Positions 17,943 through 26,418 of a stretch of DNA of 64,000 bases are shown piece after piece. The notes below the pieces were generated by a model. It made no database searches. It saw only the letters and a list, made by a program, of their open reading frames with translations, and was not told the origin of the DNA. Location of the stretch: NCBI GenBank assembly GCA_013347225.1, contig CP054595.1, forward strand, positions 4,150,415 through 4,214,414, in the 5' to 3' direction. Position 1 is the stretch's first letter. Each line of letters opens with the position of its first letter. Source of the stretch: Candidatus Accumulibacter similis. GTDB lineage: Bacteria > Pseudomonadota > Gammaproteobacteria > Burkholderiales > Rhodocyclaceae. Position numbers and translations under genes: made by a program.

Positions 17943-18006
17943 TCGTCTCTCACTGACTGAATTGCCGATGCCGGTGAACGCATTGCGCAGCCTACGGATT
18001 GTATTG

Positions 18007-18020
18007 ACGTCGCGCGACGT
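18007..18020. repeat. Perfect palindrome between convergent genes
   Basis: ACGTCGCGCGACGT is a perfect 14-bp inverted repeat in the 145-base gap between the third module gene and the convergent chromate operon. There is no T-run, so it is not a clear intrinsic terminator; it could end transcription from both sides or bind a protein. The rest of the gap shows nothing else. Confidence 0.4.
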
Positions 18021-18087
18021 GATCACGATGAGGTGACGTCGTCGGGGATCTGTCGCGCTGACTCATAACCACCCGCATTCGGAATCC

Positions 18088-18543
18088 TCAAGCCATCCTG
18101 GGCGGCCACTGGTGCGTCTCGGCTTGGCAGCTCACGCACCACGCATAGAGCGCGTCGTACATGACCATGCCGTGCCTGAGCATCTCGTGGTCGTCGAGGT
18201 ACGTTTGAGACAGACCCAGCGAGATTGCGTAGAGCCCGGCGGACTGCGGGGTCAGGTCGAGCCGCGACGTGTCGGCACCGCGCACGATGGCAGCGAGCTG
18301 TTGCAGCGCCGGGTCACTCAACTTGTGCTTTGAAAGAAAGGCGTCGAAGCTGCAGAGATCGCCGACGTGCGACATCTCCACGCCCGGAATGTCGTAGGGC
18401 ACGGCGCCCGTCTTCTCCGCCACGACCAGTACCTGTGCCGCGGGCACATAGAGGAACTCCGGCTCCTTGTCGATGAACCTCGCAATTAGCCAGGGACAAG
18501 CAATGCGGTCGATCTTCGGCCGTTCACGCGTGACCCACTTCAT
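18088..18543 (-). CDS. Stand-alone ChrB C-terminal domain protein (chromate resistance)
   Basis: 151 residues beginning KWVTRERPKIDRIACPWLIARFIDKEPEFLYVP. This is homologous to the C-terminal half of the full ChrB encoded at the other end of the same operon (KRPWIDRLATAWLVHRFVDKAPKF). It retains SHVGDLCSFDAF, corresponding to FSHVGDKVTFEVV there. It lacks the N-terminal regulatory part, so a direct sensing or enzymatic role in chromate handling is more likely than DNA binding. The start overlaps the upstream stop by 4 bases (ATGA). Last gene of the operon. Confidence 0.85.
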   Translation of the reverse strand: MKWVTRERPKIDRIACPWLIARFIDKEPEFLYVPAAQVLVVAEKTGAVPYDIPGVEMSHVGDLCSFDAFLSKHKLSDPALQQLAAIVRGADTSRLDLTPQSAGLYAISLGLSQTYLDDHEMLRHGMVMYDALYAWCVSCQAETHQWPPRMA

Positions 18544-19451
18544 GACGTGGCTCCTTTCGATTGGAGTGGTTTGCCCGCCGCCTTCCAGGCATCGATGCCG
18601 CCACGGAGGTAGCGGGCGCGGATGCCTGCGGCGCGCAGCCTCATGGCCGTCGCGCGGCCGACCTCATGCCCAAAGACGCAGTACACGACGACATCGCGGT
18701 CACTGGGCAGCTGCCCTGACCAGGTGCTGACGTCGCCCGGGTCACGCCACTGGGCGCCGGGGATGACCGCGTCCGACTGTTCGTAGATGGCTGAGCGCCG
18801 AACATCGAGGAGGACTGCACCTTGGACCTCTTCTTGGCCCGCGCCGAACGCATCGCTCGCGTTCTCGACGGCCTGCTGGTAGCGCTCGTAGACACGCTCC
18901 CACCGAACGTTCTCCATGAAGGCATCGACGTAATGCCCGGCCGCAGCCCCGAAGTCCATGTGGTACGCGTGCTCATACATGTCGAGCGTCAGGATGGGTA
19001 CGCCTCCGGCGATGGCGTATGTATGTTCCGCGGACCATTGGTTCACCAGCGTTCCCTCGCGAGGCTGGAAGACGAGCAGCACCCACCCCGAGCCTCCGCC
19101 GAGTGCCTTGCCCATCGCCACGAACTCCTCACGCCACCGCACCACGCTGCCGAAGTTGGCTCGCAGCGCCAGCTCCATGGCAGGCACCATGGGGGCACTC
19201 GCACCCAGACAGTCAAAGTACAGCTCGTGCAGGAGCATCGAATTCGTCGCAACGAGTTCCTCGCGCTTCAACCCGTTGAGCTGGAAGCCCGGCGCTGATG
19301 CGAAAGGCAACTCGCGCAACTGGGCGCGGATGGCATTCAATCGCTTGACCGCACCGCTGTAGTTGTTCTGATGGTGGCTGCGCAGCAGCTTTTCCGACAG
19401 ACCCTTCACCGTTGCAGCTTCGGACGGCAGGTCCAGGATTCGAGCGTCCAT
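18540..19451 (-). CDS. chrC: Fe/Mn superoxide dismutase-rhodanese fusion (ChrC-ChrE type)
   Basis: 303 residues with two domains. Residues 1-190 are an Fe/Mn superoxide dismutase with metal ligands in LLRSHHQNNYSGA, LHELYFDCLG and LDMYEHAYHMDFG. Residues about 205-295 are a rhodanese with active-site Cys in VVYCVFGHEVGRATA and the end motif LRGGIDAWKAAG. In chromate operons chrC encodes a SOD and chrE a rhodanese-like protein; here both are one chain. The likely role is detoxifying superoxide and thiol-bound intermediates formed during chromate reduction. It lies 9 bases after chrA; GGAG precedes the ATG. Confidence 0.9.
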   Translation of the reverse strand: MDARILDLPSEAATVKGLSEKLLRSHHQNNYSGAVKRLNAIRAQLRELPFASAPGFQLNGLKREELVATNSMLLHELYFDCLGASAPMVPAMELALRANFGSVVRWREEFVAMGKALGGGSGWVLLVFQPREGTLVNQWSAEHTYAIAGGVPILTLDMYEHAYHMDFGAAAGHYVDAFMENVRWERVYERYQQAVENASDAFGAGQEEVQGAVLLDVRRSAIYEQSDAVIPGAQWRDPGDVSTWSGQLPSDRDVVVYCVFGHEVGRATAMRLRAAGIRARYLRGGIDAWKAAGKPLQSKGATS

Positions 19452-19460
19452 AGGGTCTCC

Positions 19461-20825
19461 TCAAACGTGTGCGTAGAGCGCGGCATGGGCGAGCTGGTAC
19501 GTCAGACCGGCGATGCCGGAGCCCACTACGACCGGTATCACGCCAAGCTTGAAGCGGAACAGTGCAACCGCAGCGGCAAGGCCGATGACCGCAGAGGGCC
19601 ACTCGAAGTGCCCGCCCAGGCCTTGCGGCCACAGCACGTGGTACGCGAAGAACATGGCCAGGTTCACGATGACCCCGACCACGGCGGCGGTGATGGCGGT
19701 CAGCGGCGCGGTGAACTTCAGCTTACCGTGCGTCGACTCGATGAACGGCGCGCCGAGCAGGATGAAGAAGAACGACGGCAGGAAGGTGAAGAAGGTGACC
19801 ACGCCCGCAGCCACTGCTCCGGACAGGAACAGAGAGTCGCTGCCAAAGATGGCCTTGGTCCAGCCGCCGACGAAACCGACGAACGACACGACCATGATGA
19901 GCGGGCCGGGCGTCGTCTCGCCCAAAGCCAGCCCGTCGATCATTTGCAGGGCCGTCAGCCACTGGTAGTGATCCACGGCGCCCTGGTACACGTAGGGCAG
20001 CACCGCGTAGGCGCCGCCGAAGGTCAGCAGGGCCGCCTTGGTAAAGAACCACGCCATCTGCGTCAGTACCGCGTCCCAACCGTAGATGGCCGTGAGTGCA
20101 CCGATGGCAACTCCCCAGAGGCCCAGGCACACCAACAGCACGCTCCGGAACCGGCCCCAGGTGAACAGGGCGTGCTCGGGTGTCGGCGTGTGGTCGTCGA
20201 TGAGCGCGGTGCCGAACTCCTTTGCAGCTTTGCCGTGCCCGCTGCCGGTCCTGAACTTGTCGGGGACGTAACGGCCGCCGAAGTGACCGATGAGCCCCGC
20301 CGCCAGCACGATGAGCGGGAACGGCGCATCGAGCACGAAGATGGCGACGAACGCGACGGCGGCGATACCCCAGAGCCAGGCGTTCTTCAGAGCTCGCGAG
20401 CCGATGCGCCAGGCCGCGTGGACCACCAGCGCCGTCACGGCCGGCTTGATGCCATAGAAGATCCCGGCGATGACCGGCATGTTGCCGAAGGCCATGTATA
20501 CCCAGGACAGGGCGATGAGGATGAACAGCGATGGCAACACGAACAAGCCGCCCGCAACGATGCCGCCCCAGGTCCGGTGCATGAGCCAGCCGATGTAGGT
20601 AGCCAGCTGCTGTGCTTCGGGACCGGGCAGGACCATGCAGTAGTTGAGCGCATGCAGGAATCGGTTTTCCGAGATCCACCGACGTCTCTCCACGAGCTCC
20701 GCGTGCATGATGGCGATCTGCCCTGCAGGGCCGCCGAAGCTGATGAAGCCGAGCTTCAGCCAATACGAAAGGGCCTGGCCGAAGGTTGGGCCTTGAGGCG
20801 GATCGGCCATCGTTTCGTCGTTCAT
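19461..20825 (-). CDS. chrA: Chromate efflux transporter ChrA
   Basis: 454 residues, about 10-12 membrane helices, with the two tandem CHR domains of long ChrA proteins. The N-terminal half has GFISFGGPAGQIAIMH and VLPGPEAQQLATYIGW, and the C-terminal half has LLTFGGAYAVLPYV and GETTPGPLIMVVSFVGF. It pumps chromate out of the cytoplasm. The ATG overlaps the chrB stop by 4 bases. Confidence 0.95.
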   Translation of the reverse strand: MNDETMADPPQGPTFGQALSYWLKLGFISFGGPAGQIAIMHAELVERRRWISENRFLHALNYCMVLPGPEAQQLATYIGWLMHRTWGGIVAGGLFVLPSLFILIALSWVYMAFGNMPVIAGIFYGIKPAVTALVVHAAWRIGSRALKNAWLWGIAAVAFVAIFVLDAPFPLIVLAAGLIGHFGGRYVPDKFRTGSGHGKAAKEFGTALIDDHTPTPEHALFTWGRFRSVLLVCLGLWGVAIGALTAIYGWDAVLTQMAWFFTKAALLTFGGAYAVLPYVYQGAVDHYQWLTALQMIDGLALGETTPGPLIMVVSFVGFVGGWTKAIFGSDSLFLSGAVAAGVVTFFTFLPSFFFILLGAPFIESTHGKLKFTAPLTAITAAVVGVIVNLAMFFAYHVLWPQGLGGHFEWPSAVIGLAAAVALFRFKLGVIPVVVGSGIAGLTYQLAHAALYAHV

Positions 20826-21766
20826 GTGCGTGCTTGCAGAGCTGCGTAGAGCGTGTCGAACACGGGCAGCGCGGCCGCCAGCAGCGCGTCGTCGGAGCGG
20901 TATTGCGCCTGAAGGCCGCGAACGAGCAGTTCAAACCCAGGCGCCTCGTCGATCGGGATGCCCCCGATGTCGATGTAATGGACCAGCTGACCCATGGCGC
21001 GGATGGCGGGGTCTTCGTCGAGGGAGAACGTCGCCGCTACGACCTCGAAGGTCACCTTGTCGCCTACGTGCGAGAACCGTGCGCCGTCGAAGTCATACCC
21101 GACGGCTCTCGCCGGGCACTTCTTCGGGCCGTCCAGCCAGATGAACTTTGGTGCCTTGTCTACGAAGCGGTGCACCAGCCATGCGGTGGCCAGGCGGTCG
21201 ATCCAGGGTCGCTTGCGTGTCGCCCAGGTCCGACCCTGGAAGCCCTCGGCTGACTGGCGTTGAATGTGTGCCTGGGTCGACGCAGGCTCGCCGGGCGAAA
21301 GGTGCAGTTCCACCTCGCGTCGAAGCGCGGCGAGGGCACTGGCAGCCTTCTCGTGGGCCTTGCCGGGGAAGAAGTCGCTGGCCTGGATGGTCTGGAGTTG
21401 TTGCTCGAGCGACCGCAGCTGCTTGTGCAGTTCCGCCTCGGTGACCTTCCTGATCGTGCCGCGCGCATCCTTGATGGATTGCAGCAACTCCGCATAGAGG
21501 TCGGACCGGTCGAACAGGTCTCGAAACACCCGTTCCTGGGCTTCGTCTCGGGCAGTGACGACCAGCATGTGCGCGTCGGCACCCGCCTCGGCGATGGTCC
21601 GCTCGATGTCCCAGAGGGACTGCGCAGTCGGAGCGCCGTTGGGCAGCACGTAGACGCCTTCGCGCAGGGTTCCGGCCCCGGTGGCCTTGAGTGCCCGCCA
21701 GACGCGCACGCGCAGCGCGCTTGGGTTCGTTGGGAGCGTTGCGGTAAGGATGAGCCAATCCGTCAT
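20822..21766 (-). CDS. chrB: Chromate-sensing regulator ChrB
   Basis: 314 residues from the ATG at 21766. The N-terminal part (LILTATLPTNPSALRVRVWRALK, GAGTLREGVYVLP) is the ChrB regulatory domain; the C-terminal part (PWIDRLATAWLVHRFVDKAP, FSHVGDKVTFE) is the ChrB_C domain. It is the first gene of chrB-chrA-chrC/E-chrB_C, all overlapping or within 10 bases. A start six codons upstream (21784) would fall inside the operator palindrome and is less likely. Confidence 0.92.
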   Translation of the reverse strand: MTDWLILTATLPTNPSALRVRVWRALKATGAGTLREGVYVLPNGAPTAQSLWDIERTIAEAGADAHMLVVTARDEAQERVFRDLFDRSDLYAELLQSIKDARGTIRKVTEAELHKQLRSLEQQLQTIQASDFFPGKAHEKAASALAALRREVELHLSPGEPASTQAHIQRQSAEGFQGRTWATRKRPWIDRLATAWLVHRFVDKAPKFIWLDGPKKCPARAVGYDFDGARFSHVGDKVTFEVVAATFSLDEDPAIRAMGQLVHYIDIGGIPIDEAPGFELLVRGLQAQYRSDDALLAAALPVFDTLYAALQART

Positions 21767-21820
21767 GTAGCAAATATCGCACAAAGCGATGAATGCTACA
21801 AGTACGTGCGCCGTGCTACA
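21766..21820. promoter_or_regulatory. Probable ChrB operator between chrB and the divergent exporter
   Basis: An interrupted palindrome spans 21766-21800: TGTAGCA, 3 bases, ATCGC, a 5-base centre, GCGAT, 3 bases, TGCTACA; both outer and inner arms are perfect. A further TGCTACA half-site lies at 21814-21820, exactly 20 bases from the previous one, which is two helical turns. ChrB of Ochrobactrum is known to bind inverted repeats upstream of its operon. The left arm touches the chrB start codon, so bound repressor would cover transcription start for both directions. Confidence 0.65.
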
Positions 21821-21850
21821 TCCTTGGTGCGTTTGTGCTCAACTTGCGCC

Positions 21851-22915
21851 ATGGCTCTTCGCACTGCACTCCCTGCGCTCGCGGCGGCACTACTGTTCGG
21901 CGCGAGTACGCCGTTGGCCAAGCTGCTCGTGGGTGGCGTGCCCGCGCTACTGCTGGCGGGGTTGCTCTATCTCGGCAGTGGTCTGGGTCTGGGCGCTCTT
22001 CTTGCCTTGCGATGTGCGCGCGAGTGCGCCTCGGGGCAGGCAGCCACGCACCTTGCAATTCCGCGCGGGGAGGTTCCATGGCTCCTGGGTGCAATCGCAT
22101 TCGGCGGCATCCTCGGACCGGCGCTGCTGATGCTGGGGCTGACCCAGACCAGCGGCGCGGCGGCGTCACTCCTGCTGAACGTCGAGGGTGTCCTGACCGC
22201 GGTCATCGCCTGGCTCGTGTTCAAGGAGAACGCCGACCGGCAGATCGTCCTCGGTATGGCGGCCATCGTTGCCGGCGGGGTGCTGCTTTCCTGGGAACCT
22301 GGTGGCGCGACGTTTTCGACCGGAGCCTTGCTCATCCTCGGCGCCTGCCTTTGCTGGGCCATCGACAACAACTTGACGCGCAAGGTGTCGACCAATGACG
22401 CGATGCTCGTTGCCTGCCTCAAGGGCCTTGTGGCGGGCACCTGCAACACGGCCTTGGCGCTGCTCGGCGGGGCGAACTGGCCGGCGCCGCCTGCAGTTGG
22501 GGCCAGCCTCTTGGTGGGGTTCTTCGGTTACGGCCTGAGCTTGACACTGTTCGTGGTCGGCCTTCGGGCGCTCGGCACCGCTCGCACCGGCGCCTACTTC
22601 TCGGTGGCGCCACTGTTCGGCGTCGTCATCTCACTGACCATCTGGCCAAGCGTGCCGGGGCCATTGTTCTGGGTGGCCGCAGCCTTGATGACGCTAGGTG
22701 TCTGGCTTCACGTGCGGGAACGACATCTGCACGAGCACACGCACCAGCCGCTCGAGCACTCTCACCCGCATCGTCACGACGCGCATCATCAGCATGCGCA
22801 CGCGTTCGACTGGAACAGCGACGAACCGCATGTGCATCCCCATCGACACGAGGTGCTGACGCACAAGCACCCTCACTACCCTGACATCCATCACCGGCAC
22901 TCGCATTCGCACTAG
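21851..22915 (+). CDS. EamA-type (DMT) exporter with histidine-rich C-terminal tail
   Basis: 354 residues: ten predicted membrane helices in two EamA repeats (LPALAAALLFGASTPLAKLL; ALLILGACLCWAIDNNLTRK) up to about residue 290. A cytoplasmic tail with 24 histidines in its last 66 residues follows (HTHQ, HSHPHRHDAHHQHAHA, HPHRHEVLTHKHPH). EamA proteins export small metabolites or amino acids. The tail suggests metal (Ni, Co, Zn or Cu) binding, sensing or buffering. It is divergent from chrB across the shared operator, so it is probably chromate- or metal-inducible. The ATG at 21851 begins the first helix; no strong ribosome site is visible. Confidence 0.85.
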   Translation: MALRTALPALAAALLFGASTPLAKLLVGGVPALLLAGLLYLGSGLGLGALLALRCARECASGQAATHLAIPRGEVPWLLGAIAFGGILGPALLMLGLTQTSGAAASLLLNVEGVLTAVIAWLVFKENADRQIVLGMAAIVAGGVLLSWEPGGATFSTGALLILGACLCWAIDNNLTRKVSTNDAMLVACLKGLVAGTCNTALALLGGANWPAPPAVGASLLVGFFGYGLSLTLFVVGLRALGTARTGAYFSVAPLFGVVISLTIWPSVPGPLFWVAAALMTLGVWLHVRERHLHEHTHQPLEHSHPHRHDAHHQHAHAFDWNSDEPHVHPHRHEVLTHKHPHYPDIHHRHSHSH

Positions 22916-23070
22916 CCGAGCGCGGCCGGGGTCTTCGGGGGCGTATCCGCTGGTGAAGCGCTCTGCCAGAATGCTAGGGAGCGATCTGACTCCGCCCGAT
23001 CGTTCGCCGAGAGTTATTCGTGTCGATTGATCTAGATGAAGACTCTCAACTTCACCGCCATACGGGACCG

Positions 23071-23315
23071 TGACGGTAAAAAAATGGGCGGAAAAATGCG
23101 ACAGGACAATAGCTTAGGTCGATCGATGCCGGCCCTTCTTCGGCGTTGCCGTGACCGCCACGGACATGCGTCATTGGTGTCTGCGATGCTTTCCGCGATC
23201 GTCGTGGGAGTCGATGGATGTCGATAGATCTCGAAAGGTCAGCTTTCGCCGAACTGCCCGGAATCCCGCGCCAATGCTGGTCCCTCACAGGTTGACGGTA
23301 AAAATGACGGTAAAA
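23071..23315 (+). repeat. TGACGGTAAAA direct repeats
   Basis: Copies start at 23071, 23293 and 23305; the last two are in tandem, 12 bases apart. The first is followed at once by a degenerate second copy (GGGCGGAAAAA), so two tandem pairs lie about 220 bases apart. Such 11-12 base repeats near an element end resemble recombinase arm sites or small iterons, but the function is unknown. Confidence 0.6.
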
Positions 23316-23473
23316 GTCTGCGAGGCAGAGTCGCGTACATTGCAAATCAACAGCTTAGAAGGCTCGTTGATGATCGAGTGGGAATAGCCGCAGGTTCGGC
23401 AACCTCAGGCAATGACTGGCCAGGCCATCGTCTTGACATCGTGAGTTGTCCTGTTTTATTGCCTGGATTCTGG

Positions 23474-23533
23474 CTGAGTCTGATGCATCACTCGGATCGC
23501 GGGTCACAATACGCCGCCAGTGACTATCGCAAC
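23474..23533 (+). pseudogene. Relic of an IS3-family transposase (rve domain fragment)
   Basis: In one frame the sequence reads MHHSDRGSQYAASDYR, the hallmark HSDRGSQY segment of IS3-group OrfB transposases (around the second catalytic Asp). Stops or unrelated sequence lie on both sides, so only about 18 codons survive. It marks past IS activity at the presumed element border. Confidence 0.75.
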
Positions 23534-23662
23534 TCCAGACCGCAGCCGAAACCGCCCCTCTCTCACGCTTAGCAGTAACAATGACAACCAGCTAACGTTC
23601 GAGGCTTGGGCGCGGAGCCGGCGACGACTTTTGGTCGGGCGCACTCTGCCGGCCCCCTTTTC

Positions 23663-24985
23663 TCAAACGAAGCTATCCGCGAATAGTCCTTGTGCCCAGG
23701 TGAACATGTCCCGATAGTTGTCGCCGTTGGTTTTGGGGGCCTCGCCAAGATCCACGCGGTGCATGCCCTTGCCCTTTACCTTGCCAGCGCCGTCGTAGAT
23801 GTCACCGTAGTTGAAGTTTGCCGAAAGCCAAGACGCCGTGGTGGCGGTAATCGGGCTGAAGCAGGCCGAGTTGGTTGTGATGTTCTGGTCGAGTGGCTGG
23901 TTGTTCAAGGTGCGCAGGATGGCGTCGGCGCAGACCTTCGCTTCCGCATTGGCCATGTGACCGGACTTGGGCACAGCCTTGCCCTCACTGGCGGGTACTG
24001 CGCATGCGTCCCCGATCACGTGTACATTCGCGTAGCCACTGATACCATAGGTCAGCGGGTCGACGGGCACAAAGCCCTGTGCGTTTAGCACCGGCCATCC
24101 GCGATTAGGGCTGTCGGCCGGGCCCATGGCTGCAGCCCTCTGGTTGGGAATGTAGTTCAGAACGCGGACGCCTGACCAGTCGCCAGCCGTGGTGTCAATG
24201 CTTCGCGACTTTGAATTCACGGCCAGCACCGTGGCATTGGGAACGTACTCTATCATCCCCTTGTATATGAAGTTGAAGGCTTCGCCAAAGGCCAGAGGCT
24301 CGGCCTGAATGCCGGGGTTCGCGTCAAGAACGACGACTTTGGCAAAAACGAGGCGTTTTCTCTTGAGGTAGTCGGCAACCATGCAGGCGCGCTCATAGGG
24401 GCCAGGCGGACAGCGGTACGGAGACTTGGGTACGGTCATGACAAAGGTGTCACCATCCCGCATGCTTGCCAGCTGCTGTTTCAGCAAGAGGGTCTGTGCG
24501 CCGGCCTGCCAGGCATGCGGGGTGAGGTTTGGATCCCAGGCCCCGTCCGGTGGAGGAATGAAGTCAATGCCGGGCGAAAGGACCAAGTGGTCGTATGGCA
24601 AAGTCGTTCCGTCACCAAGGCTGACGGCGCCGCGCATGTAGTCGATCGCCGTCACAAGACCCTGCTTCACCGTAACACCAGGCTTGCCTTTCAGCGCGCT
24701 GTAACCCAATGTGATTCGGTCCATGGACAACGCACCGGTGACCACGAGGTTCGAAAGAATGCACGCTATGTGGCTCGGATTGGGGTCCACGAGCGTAACC
24801 GCCACCTGGCCGCCGCCCCAAATGCTGAGGTACTTGGCAACAGTGGCGCCTCCGAAGCCACCGCCAACGACAACCACACGCGCAGCGGTAGAGGCAGCTG
24901 CAGCAGCTGTTTGGGGCAAGACCACAACCGCTGAGGCCGCGCCCGCCAGTTGTAGGAATCGTCTTCTGCTGAAGGTGTGCATCAT
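23663..24985 (-). CDS. fccB: Flavocytochrome c sulfide dehydrogenase, flavoprotein subunit
   Basis: 440 residues from the ATG at 24985, which has GAGGAGA at proper distance. A Tat signal (FSRRRFLQLAG) is followed by the FAD-binding VVVVGGGFGGATVAKYL. The redox-active cysteines can be placed in KSPYRCPPGPYERAC and NSACFSP near the C-terminal FCSD flavin-binding domain. The enzyme oxidises sulfide to sulfur or polysulfide in the periplasm and passes electrons to the cytochrome encoded just upstream (14-base gap). Length fits FccB. Base composition looks lower in GC than neighbours. Confidence 0.93.
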   Translation of the reverse strand: MMHTFSRRRFLQLAGAASAVVVLPQTAAAAASTAARVVVVGGGFGGATVAKYLSIWGGGQVAVTLVDPNPSHIACILSNLVVTGALSMDRITLGYSALKGKPGVTVKQGLVTAIDYMRGAVSLGDGTTLPYDHLVLSPGIDFIPPPDGAWDPNLTPHAWQAGAQTLLLKQQLASMRDGDTFVMTVPKSPYRCPPGPYERACMVADYLKRKRLVFAKVVVLDANPGIQAEPLAFGEAFNFIYKGMIEYVPNATVLAVNSKSRSIDTTAGDWSGVRVLNYIPNQRAAAMGPADSPNRGWPVLNAQGFVPVDPLTYGISGYANVHVIGDACAVPASEGKAVPKSGHMANAEAKVCADAILRTLNNQPLDQNITTNSACFSPITATTASWLSANFNYGDIYDGAGKVKGKGMHRVDLGEAPKTNGDNYRDMFTWAQGLFADSFV

Positions 24986-24999
24986 GCCGACGTCTCCTC

Positions 25000-25332
25000 T
25001 CAATGGTCAGTCGTCGCGGCCGCTACACCGCTGTGTGCCGCAAGGTAGTCGGCAATGAGTTTGATCTGGGCATCGGTGTAGCCACGAGCCTGTCGGTCCA
25101 TGATGCCCTCGACCGGTCGGCGCTTCATTTCCAGGAGGTCTTTTAGCAGTTCGCTGGCGCTCTTGCCCGCCACTTCGTCAAACCCTGGACCGTTGCCATT
25201 GGTGCCGTGACATTGTGCACATTGGGAGGCCAGAAGCTGTCCTGGGGGTGGAGCCGCCTGCGCGCCATGGTGGGAAGCCAGCGCCAGACCGCAAAGGATC
25301 AGGTAGCGTGGCGAAATCGTCTTCAATTGCAT
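25000..25332 (-). CDS. fccA: Cytochrome c subunit of sulfide dehydrogenase
   Basis: 110 residues: signal peptide (cut near HGAQAA), one heme site CAQCH at Cys38-Cys41-His42, and a helix ending GYTDAQIKLIADYLAAHS, as in class I cytochromes of the FccA/SoxE type. GGAGG lies 7 bases before the ATG. It is the mono-heme, short version; the Allochromatium FccA has two hemes. Forms an operon with fccB. Confidence 0.9.
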   Translation of the reverse strand: MQLKTISPRYLILCGLALASHHGAQAAPPPGQLLASQCAQCHGTNGNGPGFDEVAGKSASELLKDLLEMKRRPVEGIMDRQARGYTDAQIKLIADYLAAHSGVAAATTDH

Positions 25333-26418
25333 TGCGTATCCTCCAAGAGTGACGAGTCCGCGGCAAAGAGCCCAGGACTGTCATTGTCTGAACCGCTCAG
25401 AGCGGTCAAGAAGCAAGCTAGCGATACGCTGCTCTGGCGCCGCCCGAACCATGGCCAATAGGCGCTGCCGACTCCGTTGATCGAGTCGCATGCCCATATT
25501 CGAGGCGTCATCGTCATCATCATCAAAGCGAAAGATTAAGAGAGTCTTAAACGGGCATGCACCGTGCCGAGGCGCTGTCTTCTATCGTGACCGTTCACCC
25601 CCCTCTGCGTCAGACTAGTTGTCGCCTCGACAGGATCTGAGACGAGGGGGCGAAAGGGAGAGGATGCGACTGGCGAGATACGGACAGGCGATGAAGGATC
25701 GTGTGTTGGGGAGGCTGCTGCGCTGAACAGATCGGCAAGATCTGTCGCCACAAGGTGGACGCCCGCTCGGGCATGCCGGCCATCGACCTGCTCAACGAGA
25801 TGACTCCATCAGGATGCCCTGCTCCGCCCGGCACCTCCATTTCGGACCACAGCCCGATCTTGAGCGCGAGCCGGGCTGGCTGGTTGATGGCGCCCATGTC
25901 GAAACGGGTGGCGACGCCGGCGATGTCTGCTTCACGGTCACCGCCCATCCGGACGACATCGCGACGGTCTGGCCGACCGGTACACCGGAAGCGCTGCAGA
26001 CGAAAGCGAGCACTGGCCAGGGCAAGGATGTCAGGCGCGCGCGATCGCAGTTGGCGGCGCGCGGCTACGTTCCCGTTCTGCTGTGCGGCCAGCAGGTCGA
26101 AAGGCAGCGGCAGCGCGTCCGTGCCTCGGCCAGCCCCGGCGCGGGGCATCCGGTTACGCACCGGCGCCGGAGGCACTGGCGCAATCAGGCGCATGGTCCC
26201 GGCAGGTCGCTGCGCAAGTTGGTCTGGGTGATGCCGATGCTGGTTGGCCACCATCAGTCTGGGGCACCCGAGTCGGGCCACCTCTACCGCATGTCGCCGG
26301 AGGACTCGTGAACCGGGCCGAGGGTGCACCGGCAATGGCTGCCACAGGCGGGTGTCGGGCAGGCCGGGGCCTGCCGCAGCCCTTGGCGCCGTTGCCTCGA
26401 CGCACGGCCGCGCGGTTC
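25333..26418. other. About 1.1 kb without a supportable gene, possibly decayed coding DNA
   Basis: The first 200 bases are AT-richer and should hold the fcc promoter (minus strand). From about 25,700 to 26,300 the plus-strand frame beginning at 25,814 has codon usage like a real gene (mostly G/C in third position; DLEREPGWLVDGAHVETGG, ISDHSPI in the sister frame). It has no start signal, no family match I recognise and ends without a normal C-terminus. I read it as probable remnant DNA, not as a gene. Confidence 0.4.

Larger units (their letters stand above)
22916..23662. other. Gene-free border region with direct repeats and a transposase relic
   Basis: About 750 bases with no supportable intact gene, less GC-rich than the transfer genes. 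It holds repeats of TGACGGTAAAA (see separate entry) and an IS3-type relic near its right side. No integrase, tRNA or complete IS is visible. It separates the ICE cargo from the sulfide dehydrogenase genes and is the best candidate for an element border. Confidence 0.5.

Noticed and set aside
18007..18020. Intrinsic terminator between the unknown membrane gene and the chr operon
   Set aside because: A perfect palindrome is present but there is no U-tract, so it is listed only as a repeat.
23052..23345. 97-codon minus-strand frame with FYRHFYRQ repeats
   Set aside because: The peptide repeat is just the translation of the TGACGGTAAAA DNA repeats; no ribosome site or domain.
23474..23533. A functional IS3 element
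   Set aside because: Only about 18 codons around HSDRGSQY survive; no OrfA, no terminal repeats.
25610..26335. 241-codon minus-strand frame in the geneless region
   Set aside because: Low-plausibility composition, no signal, no recognised motif; competing frames on the other strand look better but are also unsupported.
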